Assembly (NCBI GenBank): GCA_018398575.1
Contig: JAGTXZ010000020.1
Location: forward strand, 1,116,001-1,180,000
DNA: 64,000 nucleotides
From: Ampelomyces quisqualis
Lineage: Eukaryota > Ascomycota > Dothideomycetes > Pleosporales > Phaeosphaeriaceae
Reading direction: 5' to 3'
Shown here: positions 1 through 8,743 of the stretch, one piece after another
Numbering within the stretch: position 1 is the stretch's first letter
Layout: every line of letters begins with the position of its first letter
The notes under the pieces: model-generated
The model's input: the letters and a program-made list of their open reading frames with translations, nothing else
Databases searched by the model: none
Told to the model about the DNA's origin: nothing
Translations under genes and position numbers: made by a program

Positions 1-324
1 ACCGTTCGCCGTCCCAACAGGATCGTTGAGTCCGAAGGCGAGGAGTCTGTCGATTCTCGCAGCACGTCCTTCCTACCTCACCCGACTCCAGCTTACTCAA
101 TGTCTCCTGCTCCCTTCCGTGTGCCTGCAACCATCGCCGCGGCCGTGGACAATTCTGATCAGCCCCTCGAAGTCCAGGAGATGGCGGCAGAGTTGGAGGT
201 TGCAGAGGCTGAGCTCAACGCTGCTCGCCTGAGGCACAGTTACATCCGGGCTAAGAAGCAGGCTGAGGCGGAGGCCAAGTACGGTAGACCTGGAGCTGGA
301 ATTGCTTCTCCCTCCTTCGACTAG
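1..324 (+). CDS. 3' end of an unidentified gene (partial)
   Basis: The reading frame is open from the first base of the window to the TAG at 322-324, so this is the C-terminal part (about 107 residues) of a longer protein. The visible part is polar and Ser/Pro/Ala-rich. It contains a short Glu/Ala-rich stretch (about codons 52-92, with EVQEMAAELEVAEAEL) that could form a helix or short coiled coil. An ATG at 100 exists, but nothing suggests that it is the true start, because the frame stays open upstream. No family is recognised. Seen: the open frame and composition. Inferred: that it belongs to a gene beginning outside the window. Confidence 0.5.
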   Translation, partial: TVRRPNRIVESEGEESVDSRSTSFLPHPTPAYSMSPAPFRVPATIAAAVDNSDQPLEVQEMAAELEVAEAELNAARLRHSYIRAKKQAEAEAKYGRPGAGIASPSFD

Positions 325-936
325 GTAAGACGGGACAGTATGCGCTAGTGGATGAAGATTGAATAATGATCGGATCTTTGTTTGCGAATTTGGCGTTTGG
401 ACGAGCTAGTCTTTTACTAGTATGCGCGAAGCATCTCCAGTGGAGAAGTTCATCTGGACAGTGACTTTGATTCATTCTTTGCCGCATATCTCGAAATACC
501 AGGTTCTCTCCTCGTTGCCAAACAAATCAAGCTCAATGCTTTTAGCCGGTCGGCTTGAATGCCATTATAATCTCATCGGCTGTTAGCCTGTTAGTGCCTC
601 GTCTCCGTGTCTGTGCCACCCGGTCTATAAGCGTGAAGACCTTCCAATGGATTGGCTGCATCGTGGTCTCCACAGCTGCTCTACTCACTAGACTTATCCA
701 TCCACTCGTTGATCATACAATGCCACTTAGCGCTTGTTCATGGCATAGGGTATCGTCTCGTTCTTTCTTCATGTCAGAATCTTTGCCAATTAGTCTTCGT
801 GTTAAAGATTCCAATGAAAATCCCTCCATGGTTATAGTCTCTCTATAACTCCGTACCCAAAAATATACAAGCAAATCAATGATGTTGGCGAGGCGAATTT
901 GCGCTCATTTCAATACCTGGATGGTGCGCCGACAAC
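325..936. other. Intergenic, no gene seen
   Basis: Both strands hold only short unconvincing open frames. The only feature noted is a CTCCGTAC-type string near 850, related to a short motif repeated elsewhere in the window. Confidence 0.4.
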
Positions 937-1871
937 TCAGAAAAGTAGCCGCAGTTTCTTGCATGTTTCTCGGCCGGCGGTACACTCGTATTGTGCATTT
1001 GTGCGATGTTCTGTTCGTATCCGGCGGTTGGCTGATGAATGACCGTACGTGGGAGATGATGGATCCGCTTGAGCGACGGCAGGATATCGTCTGCGCCGCC
1101 ACATGAAAAAGACAATAGCTCTGATGAGCGCGAGACCTCCGACTAATCCACCGACAATGATTCCTATCGCGCCGCCGGAAAGGCTGCTGCTTGAGTCACC
1201 CCCAGAGGATGTGAAGCTGGCAGGGGAAGGAGTGTTCGTGCTGCTCGAAGCGCCACTTCTAGTGGAAGGTGCATTTGCGGAAGGCGATGTGAGCAATTGG
1301 GGAGCGGTGAGATTGATGCTGTAGGATGCTGCAGACAGTCTTGCGGCGCGGAGCGATTTGTATGTTTCGTTCATGCGAACATGGTCGCGACAAGGTTTGG
1401 CTCTATCCCCCAGCAGATATTGATCTGAGCTAGACATCATCAGCCTCTCCGAACGTAGGATTCACGGCTGATCCAGATAACAGAAGGATCACGACTGCTG
1501 AGCACCCGATGGCTTGCCATTGCCTCCGTCACATCCCACAGCTGACGTATGGCACACTTCATCTCTATTTCCGGGCAAATAGCAGTACCATATCTTCTAG
1601 GATTCGCTTCGCGCGAATATGACAGGTGATTTGCAAGAATAACCCATGTTCGGACATGATTGTGCATTTCACTTGGCCAGAAGAAGTCGGTATACTCCGC
1701 GGTGGCTATCGATGCGCCGAGCAGCGCGATCAAGATGCAGGCGATGACTGTCCGAAGCACGGCGATACAATCTTTTCGTGGTTCCCGGGGAAGATTCGTA
1801 CTTTCAGATGTCGAGGAGGGTGAAATCAGCATGCCGAAACGGCTTCGTCTGCCGTTTCGTACTCTGCCCAT
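937..1871 (-). CDS. Putative Ser/Thr-rich membrane protein, two exons
   Basis: Two abutting minus-strand frames look like one gene. The upstream frame (ATG at 1871) has a hydrophobic segment near residues 37-58 that could be a signal anchor. The downstream frame has a long Ser/Thr/Pro-rich stretch, then a glycine-rich hydrophobic span (GAIGIIVGGLVGG...) followed by WRRRR, which is the usual layout of fungal single-pass sensor or Mid2-like proteins: a glycosylated outer stalk, one membrane span and a basic cytoplasmic start. A likely intron ends at the CAG at 1427-1425, after a CTGAT branch site. Donors at 1492 or 1465 would both keep the frame, and I cannot choose between them. No family can be named, and the N-terminal half has no recognised domain. 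The splice model is an inference. Confidence 0.5.
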
Positions 1872-2644
1872 GGATCATCGAACAGGCCCACCACTTTGCT
1901 ACCCGTTAAACGTATGGCCCCGAACTAGGTTAGATGCCCTGGACGTGAACTTGGGCTCGTGAGGCCAGTTGCCATGTGGTACTCCGTACGGAGTAGGCTT
2001 GCGGCTAATGCGGCTCATCTCGGCCTCGCAGGATAATACCAATTTCAAGTGTTGAGGCCTTGAAACTCTGCCAATTGAACGACCTATCCGTGACTACGAT
2101 AGATTTTGGACTATTGTAAGGGTGGCAGTACTCGAACATAGCCTACCTGCTACTATTTTGCAAATAGCTGCCAGCGGTCATCCTCTATGCCCATATGTGC
2201 GGTCGGTCGATCATCATTCCACTTTGCAACTAACGATGGTTGGTGCCGTGGAATGAGAACAGTATGATGTCGCAATCATGGCCTTTGTAACTTTCACAAC
2301 CCACATTTGATAAAGCTCCTGCAGGATAACATCAGCATGATTGTGATCGTGTTGTAGTCGATACCAAGGTTGGGCAAGCAAAATTCAAGAGTGAACTAGC
2401 CAGATTCGTGTCAGCCTATGGAAGACACTGTTCAGCCATGCCCCAACCCAACCCTGCAGACAGCACCAGTGCAAGACGATGGCTTCTACACTGATATTGA
2501 ACGAAGCTATCTCATAGTAAGGTTGTACAGTACAAAAAGGTGTTCTTAGTAGAGTCCGTCCACTGCGACCCCACTTCTGACCCAAAAAGTCACTCTGCTC
2601 CACCACCACACCCCATCGGCCGTTCCATACACCAAGGAAACTCC
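1872..2644. other. Intergenic, contains a 16-bp palindrome
   Basis: No gene is supported here. The region lies between the membrane-protein gene and the tRNA-Glu terminator. The perfect palindrome at 1980-1995 is listed separately. Confidence 0.4.
1980..1995. repeat. Perfect 16-bp palindrome TACTCCGTACGGAGTA
   Basis: The string is its own reverse complement. Its half site TACTCCGTA recurs at 12222, 23372, 23780 and 36584, always outside coding sequence. It may be the end of a small mobile element or a regulatory site; the sequence does not decide. Confidence 0.7.
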
Positions 2645-2650
2645 AAAAAA
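2645..2650 (-). terminator. Pol III T6 terminator of tRNA-Glu
   Basis: A run of six T on the minus strand begins 7 bases after the discriminator base, as usual for RNA polymerase III genes. It suggests that the gene is still transcribed. Confidence 0.75.
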
Positions 2651-2691
2651 CGACGATTCCGACACCGGGAATCGAACCCGGGCCTTGCCGG

Positions 2692-2713
2692 CGCTGTGAG
2701 TGAACTACTCGGA
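2692..2713 (-). other. Canonical anticodon-loop intron of tRNA-Glu
   Basis: 22 bases between nucleotides 37 and 38, the position cut by the tRNA splicing endonuclease. It contains GAG, complementary to anticodon CTC, as expected for the anticodon-intron helix. Confidence 0.8.
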
Positions 2714-2735
2714 TGAGAGCGGCAAATCCTAGCCA

Positions 2736-2784
2736 CTGGTGGGTGTTAGGGGATGTGAGCTTGGTGGATGTTGGATGAACTAAC
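2736..2784 (-). other. Spliceosomal-type intron in the tRNA-Glu D-loop
   Basis: 49 bases, starting GTTAGT and ending CACCAG, with CCCTAACA 11 bases before the acceptor. Its removal joins TGGTCTAG to TGGCTAGG and completes the A box and D-arm. Confidence 0.82.
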
Positions 2785-2792
2785 CTAGACCA

Positions 2793-2843
2793 CTGGAAGC
2801 TGTTAGAAACTGTCGTAGTGACCCAGAAGGAGGAGAAACTCAC
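2793..2843 (-). other. Spliceosomal-type intron between tRNA-Glu positions 7 and 8
   Basis: 51 bases, starting GTGAGT and ending TTCCAG, with a TTCTAACA branch-site match 14 bases before the 3' end and a pyrimidine-rich interior. It separates the 7-base acceptor strand from the D-arm. Length and signals match the mRNA introns in this window (47-60 bases in CYM1, ERG12 and taxilin). Confidence 0.8.
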
Positions 2844-2850
2844 TATCGGA

Positions 2851-3499
2851 TGATTTGATGACGGCGTAGAAAATTAGATTAATTAGATTCATATCTAATG
2901 TCTGGACATGCCTTGATGGTGGGGTTGTGTCGGCCAATTTTCGCATCTCCGCAGTGACCGCACCCCACCATTGTGACATTCAAAACTCGTCTATGCATCA
3001 CACGTTCACGGTCCTCTTATTCTGATCCTCAGGTGGTGACAACGTTGCAATTCTGGCCTACCGTATGCCCTCATTCCTAGCTCGGCGCTTTTTCCGCAAT
3101 GTTGCGCACATCATCTAACAACGGTGGACCACTCGACTGATAATCACGAGGTTTGCAACTCAGTACAGTGGTCAAGAAGTGTGACTTTGATCTACAACAG
3201 GCGCGTCATGAAGCACATTGTTCGCAGCTAAGTTGACACGCTTCCTCGTTCAGCCTTCTATCAGTATTTCCGAACGCTAGGTGCGAAGCAAGAACAAAAG
3301 GTCACAACAGGAAGGAGGAGAGGAATACATGACAATAGATTTGGCACAGCCCATGTAAGAACCATCTAAACAGCAAGTTTCACATGAGAGTATCCCGAAG
3401 AATCGCGTAGTCACCCCCTTAACATCCCGATATTCACACCAAACAGGTAGGAGGCCGTTGCTGAAGTGAAAGGTGGAAGAATAGTTGAAACTACGACGA
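2851..3499. other. Intergenic, no gene seen
   Basis: No convincing coding region. It lies between the tRNA-Glu start and the decayed C-terminal end of the arginyl-tRNA synthetase relic. Confidence 0.35.
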
Positions 3500-5420
3500 C
3501 AGAGTCCAAACATCATTTCGTAATTGGGGCATCTGCACGTTCTTGTGGCAAATCAAATATGGGTCTGAGCCCGAGCAATTCCATGGCCTTCGTCAATACG
3601 AACTTGGTCGCTTCCAGGAGTGCGGCGAAACCAAGAGTCACATCAACCTCACCGCCCTCTTCTTCATCAAGATAATTTGCGAGCTACTCTACAGTATTGC
3701 AGAGGTATAACACAACACCGGACGGCTCAAGCGAGTGATACGTAGCGTTCCGGACCTCTGGATATTGTGTAATAATTTACAAAAGATCCGTCGAGTCTTC
3801 ATCAGCCAGAGCGCTGAAGTCTGCATACGAGAGTGATGGAGTGGCGGTATGGTCCTGCAACAGCGATGTCACCTTCGCATGCCAATACTGTAGGTCAGGT
3901 CCAGACCCAAGCTTGAATGATGCCATCGTCCCAGTATCGAAGGCATGCACTGTGGATGAGCGAGTTGAGAGCTCTTGTACGAGAAGTGCTGACGCCGCAA
4001 GAGCTTCTGACACCTGTTCGGAGCTACCCAAGAAAGCGGCTGTGTCTGCGTCGGACTCCGACAATGTGGGGATGCATCTTCACATTTGTCCAGAACAGCC
4101 TGCGGTTTGAATCCTTTCCCAAGAGTCGCGGCCATCTTCGACACCTCACTAAATTTGACGTGTTGCAAGTAAACCATCTTGTCGAACGAGTACTTCCTCG
4201 ATCGCTCAAGGATAGCGGCGATATCATGTAGCAGGTACGTACTGCTGCCAATACGACCACGAAAGATTGCATGTCCGGCTTTGGCGTTGAGCTTTGTCAT
4301 GTCTATCATCCAAGCACCTGCGCTCTCTTCGGATATGTTCGTGTCTTTTAGCATTTGCTCGACCTCAATCATAGTATCCGCGCTGACTTCAGACTCGCCA
4401 GTGTACTCGTCGAATCGAACACCCAGTTTGTCATAGAAAAGACCGTAGTCTGCGACCATGACAGTGCGCAAACGATCCCAGAAAGCCCTGACTTATCTCC
4501 TGCCTCAAGCTTCTTGAACGCTTCATTCCGCTCGGCAAAAATTCTCTTGCTTTCCATTTCCACCTGCACCTCGCCCTCATCTTTGCCTTCTTTAGCAGCT
4601 TCATCTCGGGCTTGTCTACTCGCCGCTTGTTCAGGCTGGAAGAGCACATCGATCTGGTGGTAGACATCTAAGAGATGTCGGACCGGGTCAGCATCGTATG
4701 CCTCCCGAGCACCGAACTCGCTCCAACCGACTTAGAGCAGTGCAATGGGCTTTCCCCAGTCACCAAGGTAGTTGATTCGCTTAACGTTCTAGTCCATGGA
4801 CTCATGGAGTCTGCTGACGAAAGCTCCAATGATGCTACTCCCGAGGTGTTTACCCTGAAACTCGCCGATAATGTTGGGAGAAGAGAATCAGACGACAAGG
4901 TTCCGTTGTCCATCTCCATTGTCTACCGCCTCTGAACATATGGAGCCATTGCTGCTATCATAATCCAGAATGAAGGGTAACAAGAGCCGGGCCAAAGCTT
5001 CTGGCTTTATCAGATTGCGAAGATGTACCCCATCCAAAAAAGGTAAGGGGAACAGTGGATGATCTTTGGGAAACTGATCCCGTTCAGCTAACGATGTACT
5101 TTCAGCATCATGGGTATAGTACCTTCTCCATTATTTCCACGGCTAAACTATCAGCCCTGGTGCCAGGTCGTATTTTCGTAAGGACGACTGCTAGGTCCCA
5201 GTTGAAGATATTGTTTGGCCATTGGATGCACATGTGGGCGACATGCTTCTCGCGTTGTGCAATGTCTGTTAGGATCTCTGCCAGATAAGCTCGAAATATC
5301 TCGAGAGGATTGCTGAGTACTTCGTTCGCTTCAACAAGCGGCACAGGCACACTCAGATCGAGGGAGGCCAGTAGCTGCTCTAAAGATTTTTTTCCATCAA
5401 GAAAGCCATCTTCTTCGAAC
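3500..5420 (-). pseudogene. Decayed arginyl-tRNA synthetase paralog
   Basis: Pieces in several minus-strand frames follow the order of fungal cytosolic ArgRS. About 5375-5108 resembles the N-terminal domain. About 4920-4670 carries FSSPNI and RINYLGDWGK. About 4650-4370 resembles the insertion with EAFKKLEAGD. 4471-3869 holds the YDKLGVRFDEYTGESEVS and STYLLHDIAAILER blocks. About 4064-3777 gives the DTGTMASFKLGSGPDLQYWHA region. Stops and frame changes separate these blocks. The class I HxGH signature, normally HAGH after SSPNIAKPF, reads QGKH, and no intact MSTRKG-type loop is visible, so catalysis is not expected. The region is not AT-rich, so decay is not obviously by RIP. The intact cytosolic ArgRS must lie elsewhere; this is probably an old duplicate. 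Outer limits are approximate. Confidence 0.72.
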
Positions 5421-5519
5421 TTTTGAGCTCCTTAGGCTATTGTCATCTCCAGCTGGAGCCTGCTGTACATCTCTTACTTCTTTTTACTTCATCATCTTTT
5501 CAGCCTCGTCAGCGCGCAT

Positions 5520-6742
5520 GATTCCGCGTAGGACATCGTCGTTTTGGTTCATGATTGGTATGGCTGCTGCAGTCGGGCTGAGGATCTCGTTATCATATAG
5601 GAACATGCAGGCGTGACTCTCCAGGCTTATCCCGGTGCTCTTGGGCTCGACTGCCGCCATCCAGCCCAGGTGACACGGAGCAAAGCTTCATCGGTGCTCT
5701 TGAGATTTGGGATGCGTAGCTCTTCGTTTGAGGACCCTGGCACTGAGGAAACTAAGTAGGTACACGATTGCAGTTATGAGCAGAACAGCACATGCGAACG
5801 ACCAGCCATTTCTCTCGAATGACACGAAAGGTGCGGGTATCATGAAAAACAAGCTGACCACAGTGATCGGTCAGATGTACAAGATGGTGAGCTTGGTGTT
5901 TTTGTTTGCTTCTACCAACAGGCGTAACTCGATTTCTCGAGAGCGCGTACCATCTTCTCACACTCTGCTTCTAAAGCCACCAGCTTTTCTTCGAAGCCTT
6001 TGATTTGATCGAAAATCTGCTTGATCTGGTGCAATGCATCTTCAATCCGCTCTTTATTCGCGCTCCTTACAACGGAGATATATCTAAAATCGCCATTATT
6101 GGACTCGAATGTCTGCCAGGCCTTGGCCGTCTCGCGGAATTAGGGAGGAATTTCCCCAGGATCTTCAGCATTCCTCTGACCCAATAGGCGGTAATATTTC
6201 CACCATTGAGAGTATCACTTTCGTTACTGCCAATCACAGTTCTCCCGCAGGTGAAGCTGTCAAAGGTCGATTCAACAAAATACGCAACCCGCCTCCACTT
6301 TCCGAAAACATATTTCGTGTATTCGAGAAAAACGCATAGGAAGTATTCCCGTGGGTTCCAGATCGGATGATTCGCATTCGACACGCCTTTCCTGACCTGG
6401 TCCGCTTGGAATTCGTGCGGCGAAAACTCATCTAGGCACATCTGTTGATCGTCATCACAATTGTTGTCCTCGAAGCGATACACTGTACAGAGTATACCTC
6501 GTCTCGCTCGTGCCGACGAGGAAAATGGATACTTGGGCCTCTGCAATTTCAGGAAGTTTATCTTCTGGCCAGCCCGGCAAAGTCTGCACCATAAACGGCA
6601 GAGACATGCGTGCGCAATGGGTTGTCGCGGCTCGCCTCTTCTGCGTCCACTGCTTTTCCCGCAAAAGGAAGTGAGGTAAGTGGAAACGGAGTAGAGAAGT
6701 GGACGTTGCCTGTTGTGGGAGGGGCATTTCCTTGCACCTCAA
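5520..6742 (-). pseudogene. Decayed CorA-like membrane protein gene
   Basis: Three minus-strand frames must be combined to read one protein. 6742-6455 gives an N-terminal part ending at ETRYTLYSV. 6546-about 6200 continues with a Trp/Phe-rich segment (EFQADQVRKG, YFLCVFLEYTKYVF). Another frame from about 6140 to 5890 gives a helical, charged stretch (IKQIFDQIKGFEEKLVALE). About 5890-5700 gives two hydrophobic spans (PITVVSLFFMIP and ACAVLLITAIVYLLSF). The plan of soluble domain, long helix and two C-terminal membrane spans is that of fungal CorA-like (Mg2+ transporter superfamily) proteins, but the GMN signature is not visible. The assignment is tentative. At least two frameshifts and internal stops mark it as broken. 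It lies directly upstream of the ArgRS relic on the same strand. Confidence 0.45.
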
Positions 6743-6939
6743 TTGGGCATATGAGTGCAGTTTGGGCTTGTCTTCACCAAAAGCAATAACGAGAGCAACG
6801 TTGTCAATCTGCGCTGAACTTGTTGTTGGCAGTTGATGCTACCATCGTGTGCTTAGTCATGGACATCGAGGTCGTGTTGGCCATCGTCACGCCACCTTCA
6901 CTCAAACATCAACCATCAATTGCCGACTGCGCTGCCAAT

Positions 6940-8148
6940 ATGATTCTCAGGACCCTGTCCATTCTCTCTCTAGCACTTACGAGCTTCGCATCAGTACCTC
7001 AAGCGCCCGTTCCTGAACTCACCACGCTCGACCCATCAACATCGAAAGAACTCCTGCACCTCCATCGCAAGCTAGTCGAGATCGAATCACTCACTTACAA
7101 TGAAAATAATGTCGGCAATTGGCTTACGTCCTATCTCGAGGACCTCAATTACACTGTAGAAAAGCAAAAAATTGCAAAAGGTCGTTTCAACATCCTGGCT
7201 TATGGCAAAAAGCGCGAAACAACCATCCTTGTATCCTCGCACATCGACACCGTCCCGCCATTCTGGCCATATTACTACAACGAAACTTCAGGCATAATAG
7301 GCGGCCGAGGAAGCGTCGACGCAAAGGGCGCTGTAGCGGCGCAAATCATCGCCGTGCAAGGTCTGCGCAAGCACCTCTTTGACGACATATCGCTGCTATT
7401 CGTGGTGGGCGAAGAAGAAGGTGGCGATGGCATGCGCAATTTTTCCGATTGGAGACACCGTCCAAGTCCGAACTACGATATCGCCATCTTCGGCGAACCG
7501 ACCGAGGGCAAGCTCGTGTGCGGTCACAAGGGCATGTTGGGCTTTGCGCTCAAGGCAACGGGCAAGGCGGCGCATTCGGGATACCCGTGGCTGGGCGCCA
7601 GCGCGAACGACATCATGGTCGAGGCCTTGGGCTCGTTGCTGGAGTTGAGAGAGCATTTGCCCTGGAGTGAGAAGTACGGCAATACGACGATGAACTTTGG
7701 CAGGATAGAAGGAGGTGTAGCCGCAAACGTCGTTGCGGAAACGGCAAGTGCGAATATCGCGACACGTCTTGCAGCTGGGACACCTGAAGTCGTCAAGGGC
7801 CTGATTATCAATGCGCTGAAAGATGCGAAAGCAAACGCCCAGCAGCAGGGCGGCGATTTGCAGATTGACTGGGTAAGCGATGGGTACGCCCCAGTAGACA
7901 TTGATTGCGACCTCGAAGGCTTCGAGACGCTGACGGTGAACTACGGGACCGACGTGCCGTTGTTGAAAGGCCACCACAGGCGCTACCTATACGGCCCTGG
8001 CAGCATCTTCGTCGCGCATTCAGACCACGAAGCGCTGAAGAAAACCGAGCTGGAGCAAGCAGTATTAGACTACCGCCGTCTGATCCTCAAGGCGTCGGAA
8101 ATGCACAAGAAAGAAACCCAGCGGCTCACAGATCAGCTGGAATTGTAA
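6940..8148 (+). CDS. Secreted M20 family metallopeptidase
   Basis: Single-exon gene, 402 residues from the ATG at 6940. The frame is open further upstream, but that start is preferred because it begins a clear signal peptide (MILRTLSILSLALTSF, residues 1-17). The M20 (acetylornithine deacetylase/carboxypeptidase) pattern is complete: HIDTVP with the first zinc His, GRGSVDAKG with the bridging Asp, EEEGGDG with the catalytic Glu and metal ligand, GEPTE, a dimerisation-domain core with HSGYPWLGASAND, and the C-terminal VAHSDHE with the last His. Family members cleave N-acyl amino acids or small peptides. Similar fungal proteins are usually annotated as secreted or vacuolar carboxypeptidase-like. 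Substrate cannot be told from sequence. It is the first intact gene after the pseudogene cluster. Confidence 0.9.
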   Translation: MILRTLSILSLALTSFASVPQAPVPELTTLDPSTSKELLHLHRKLVEIESLTYNENNVGNWLTSYLEDLNYTVEKQKIAKGRFNILAYGKKRETTILVSSHIDTVPPFWPYYYNETSGIIGGRGSVDAKGAVAAQIIAVQGLRKHLFDDISLLFVVGEEEGGDGMRNFSDWRHRPSPNYDIAIFGEPTEGKLVCGHKGMLGFALKATGKAAHSGYPWLGASANDIMVEALGSLLELREHLPWSEKYGNTTMNFGRIEGGVAANVVAETASANIATRLAAGTPEVVKGLIINALKDAKANAQQQGGDLQIDWVSDGYAPVDIDCDLEGFETLTVNYGTDVPLLKGHHRRYLYGPGSIFVAHSDHEALKKTELEQAVLDYRRLILKASEMHKKETQRLTDQLEL

Positions 8149-8743
8149 TGAGCTATATGTATATAAATATACATACCCACACGTACATAACGCATGCGTT
8201 TAAACAAAAAAAAGGCATGAGCGGTTTTTTCGAGCGTATCGCAACTTCACAACATCAATCTTAAAAATGTACATCCACGTTTAGTCCGCCGGGAGAATGG
8301 TCTCGCTCAAACAGGCGGTTCTGAAATGAAGGCATGGCCTCCACCCGAGCGTCGCACGCGACCTGGGTAGATGACCATTGGGGTTGTTCTTGCGCATTTA
8401 GCCCTCGGAAAAGGGACAGACCGCCGCAGCCACTGGTGGGGAGGGTGCTGGACGCCTGTTGTTCTGTTCGGATATGCGCGTGGGTTGTAGTGGACTGGGA
8501 GGAGGTCCAGAGTGGAAACCCCAGTGTCGACGCCATGGCCCTGCGCTGGAAGAACGATTCGCCGGCCATGGTGACGTGGGGAATGAGAGAAGGTGGAGTG
8601 AAGGATGAGCGTGGAAAGAGCGACTCGCTATCCATTCCCACTTACCAGGTACTTGGCGACAAACGCCTATGATGCTAGAGTAGAGTTATCGTACATAGCA
8701 ATATACACGCTACAAGGACATGCAGGATATGGTGCCTTGGTCA
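8149..8743. other. Intergenic between convergent genes
   Basis: This is the shared 3' region of the M20 peptidase gene and CYM1. An A/T-rich stretch follows the peptidase stop (8160-8215). Open frames of 112-126 codons occur on both strands but overlap each other and resemble nothing known. Confidence 0.4.

Larger units (their letters stand above)
2657..2850 (-). tRNA. tRNA-Glu(CTC) with three introns, two spliceosome-like
   Basis: Read on the minus strand. Exon 1 is only TCCGATA (2850-2844), the 5' acceptor strand. Exon 2 is TGGTCTAG (2792-2785). Exon 3 starts TGGCTAGGATT at 2735 and runs through the anticodon stem. Joined, these give the standard eukaryotic tRNA-Glu start. TCCGATA pairs over all 7 positions (one G.U) with TGTCGGA at 2664-2658. 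The anticodon is CTC (2717-2715) in a CTCTCA(C) loop on a TGCCG/CGGCA stem. The T-arm is CCGGG-TTCGATT-CCCGG and the discriminator is A at 2657. A 22-base intron (2713-2692) sits one base after the anticodon, the normal site, and contains GAG, able to pair with CTC. Without removing the two upstream segments no acceptor stem or D-arm forms, so ordinary tRNA finders would probably miss or mis-call this gene. A T6 Pol III stop follows. If the upstream match were chance, this would be a 5'-truncated pseudo-tRNA; the stem and D-arm restoration argue strongly against that. Confidence 0.88.

Noticed and set aside
2657..2735. tRNA-Glu locus as a simple 5'-truncated pseudo-tRNA
   Set aside because: The missing 5' pieces are present upstream, with matching splice signals, full acceptor complementarity and a Pol III terminator.
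2385..2843. 152-codon minus-strand frame over the tRNA-Glu locus
   Set aside because: It covers tRNA exons and introns; no protein family.
8261..8672. Overlapping frames of 112-126 codons on both strands
   Set aside because: Neither has domain, signal or composition of a real protein; they lie in the 3' space of two convergent genes.
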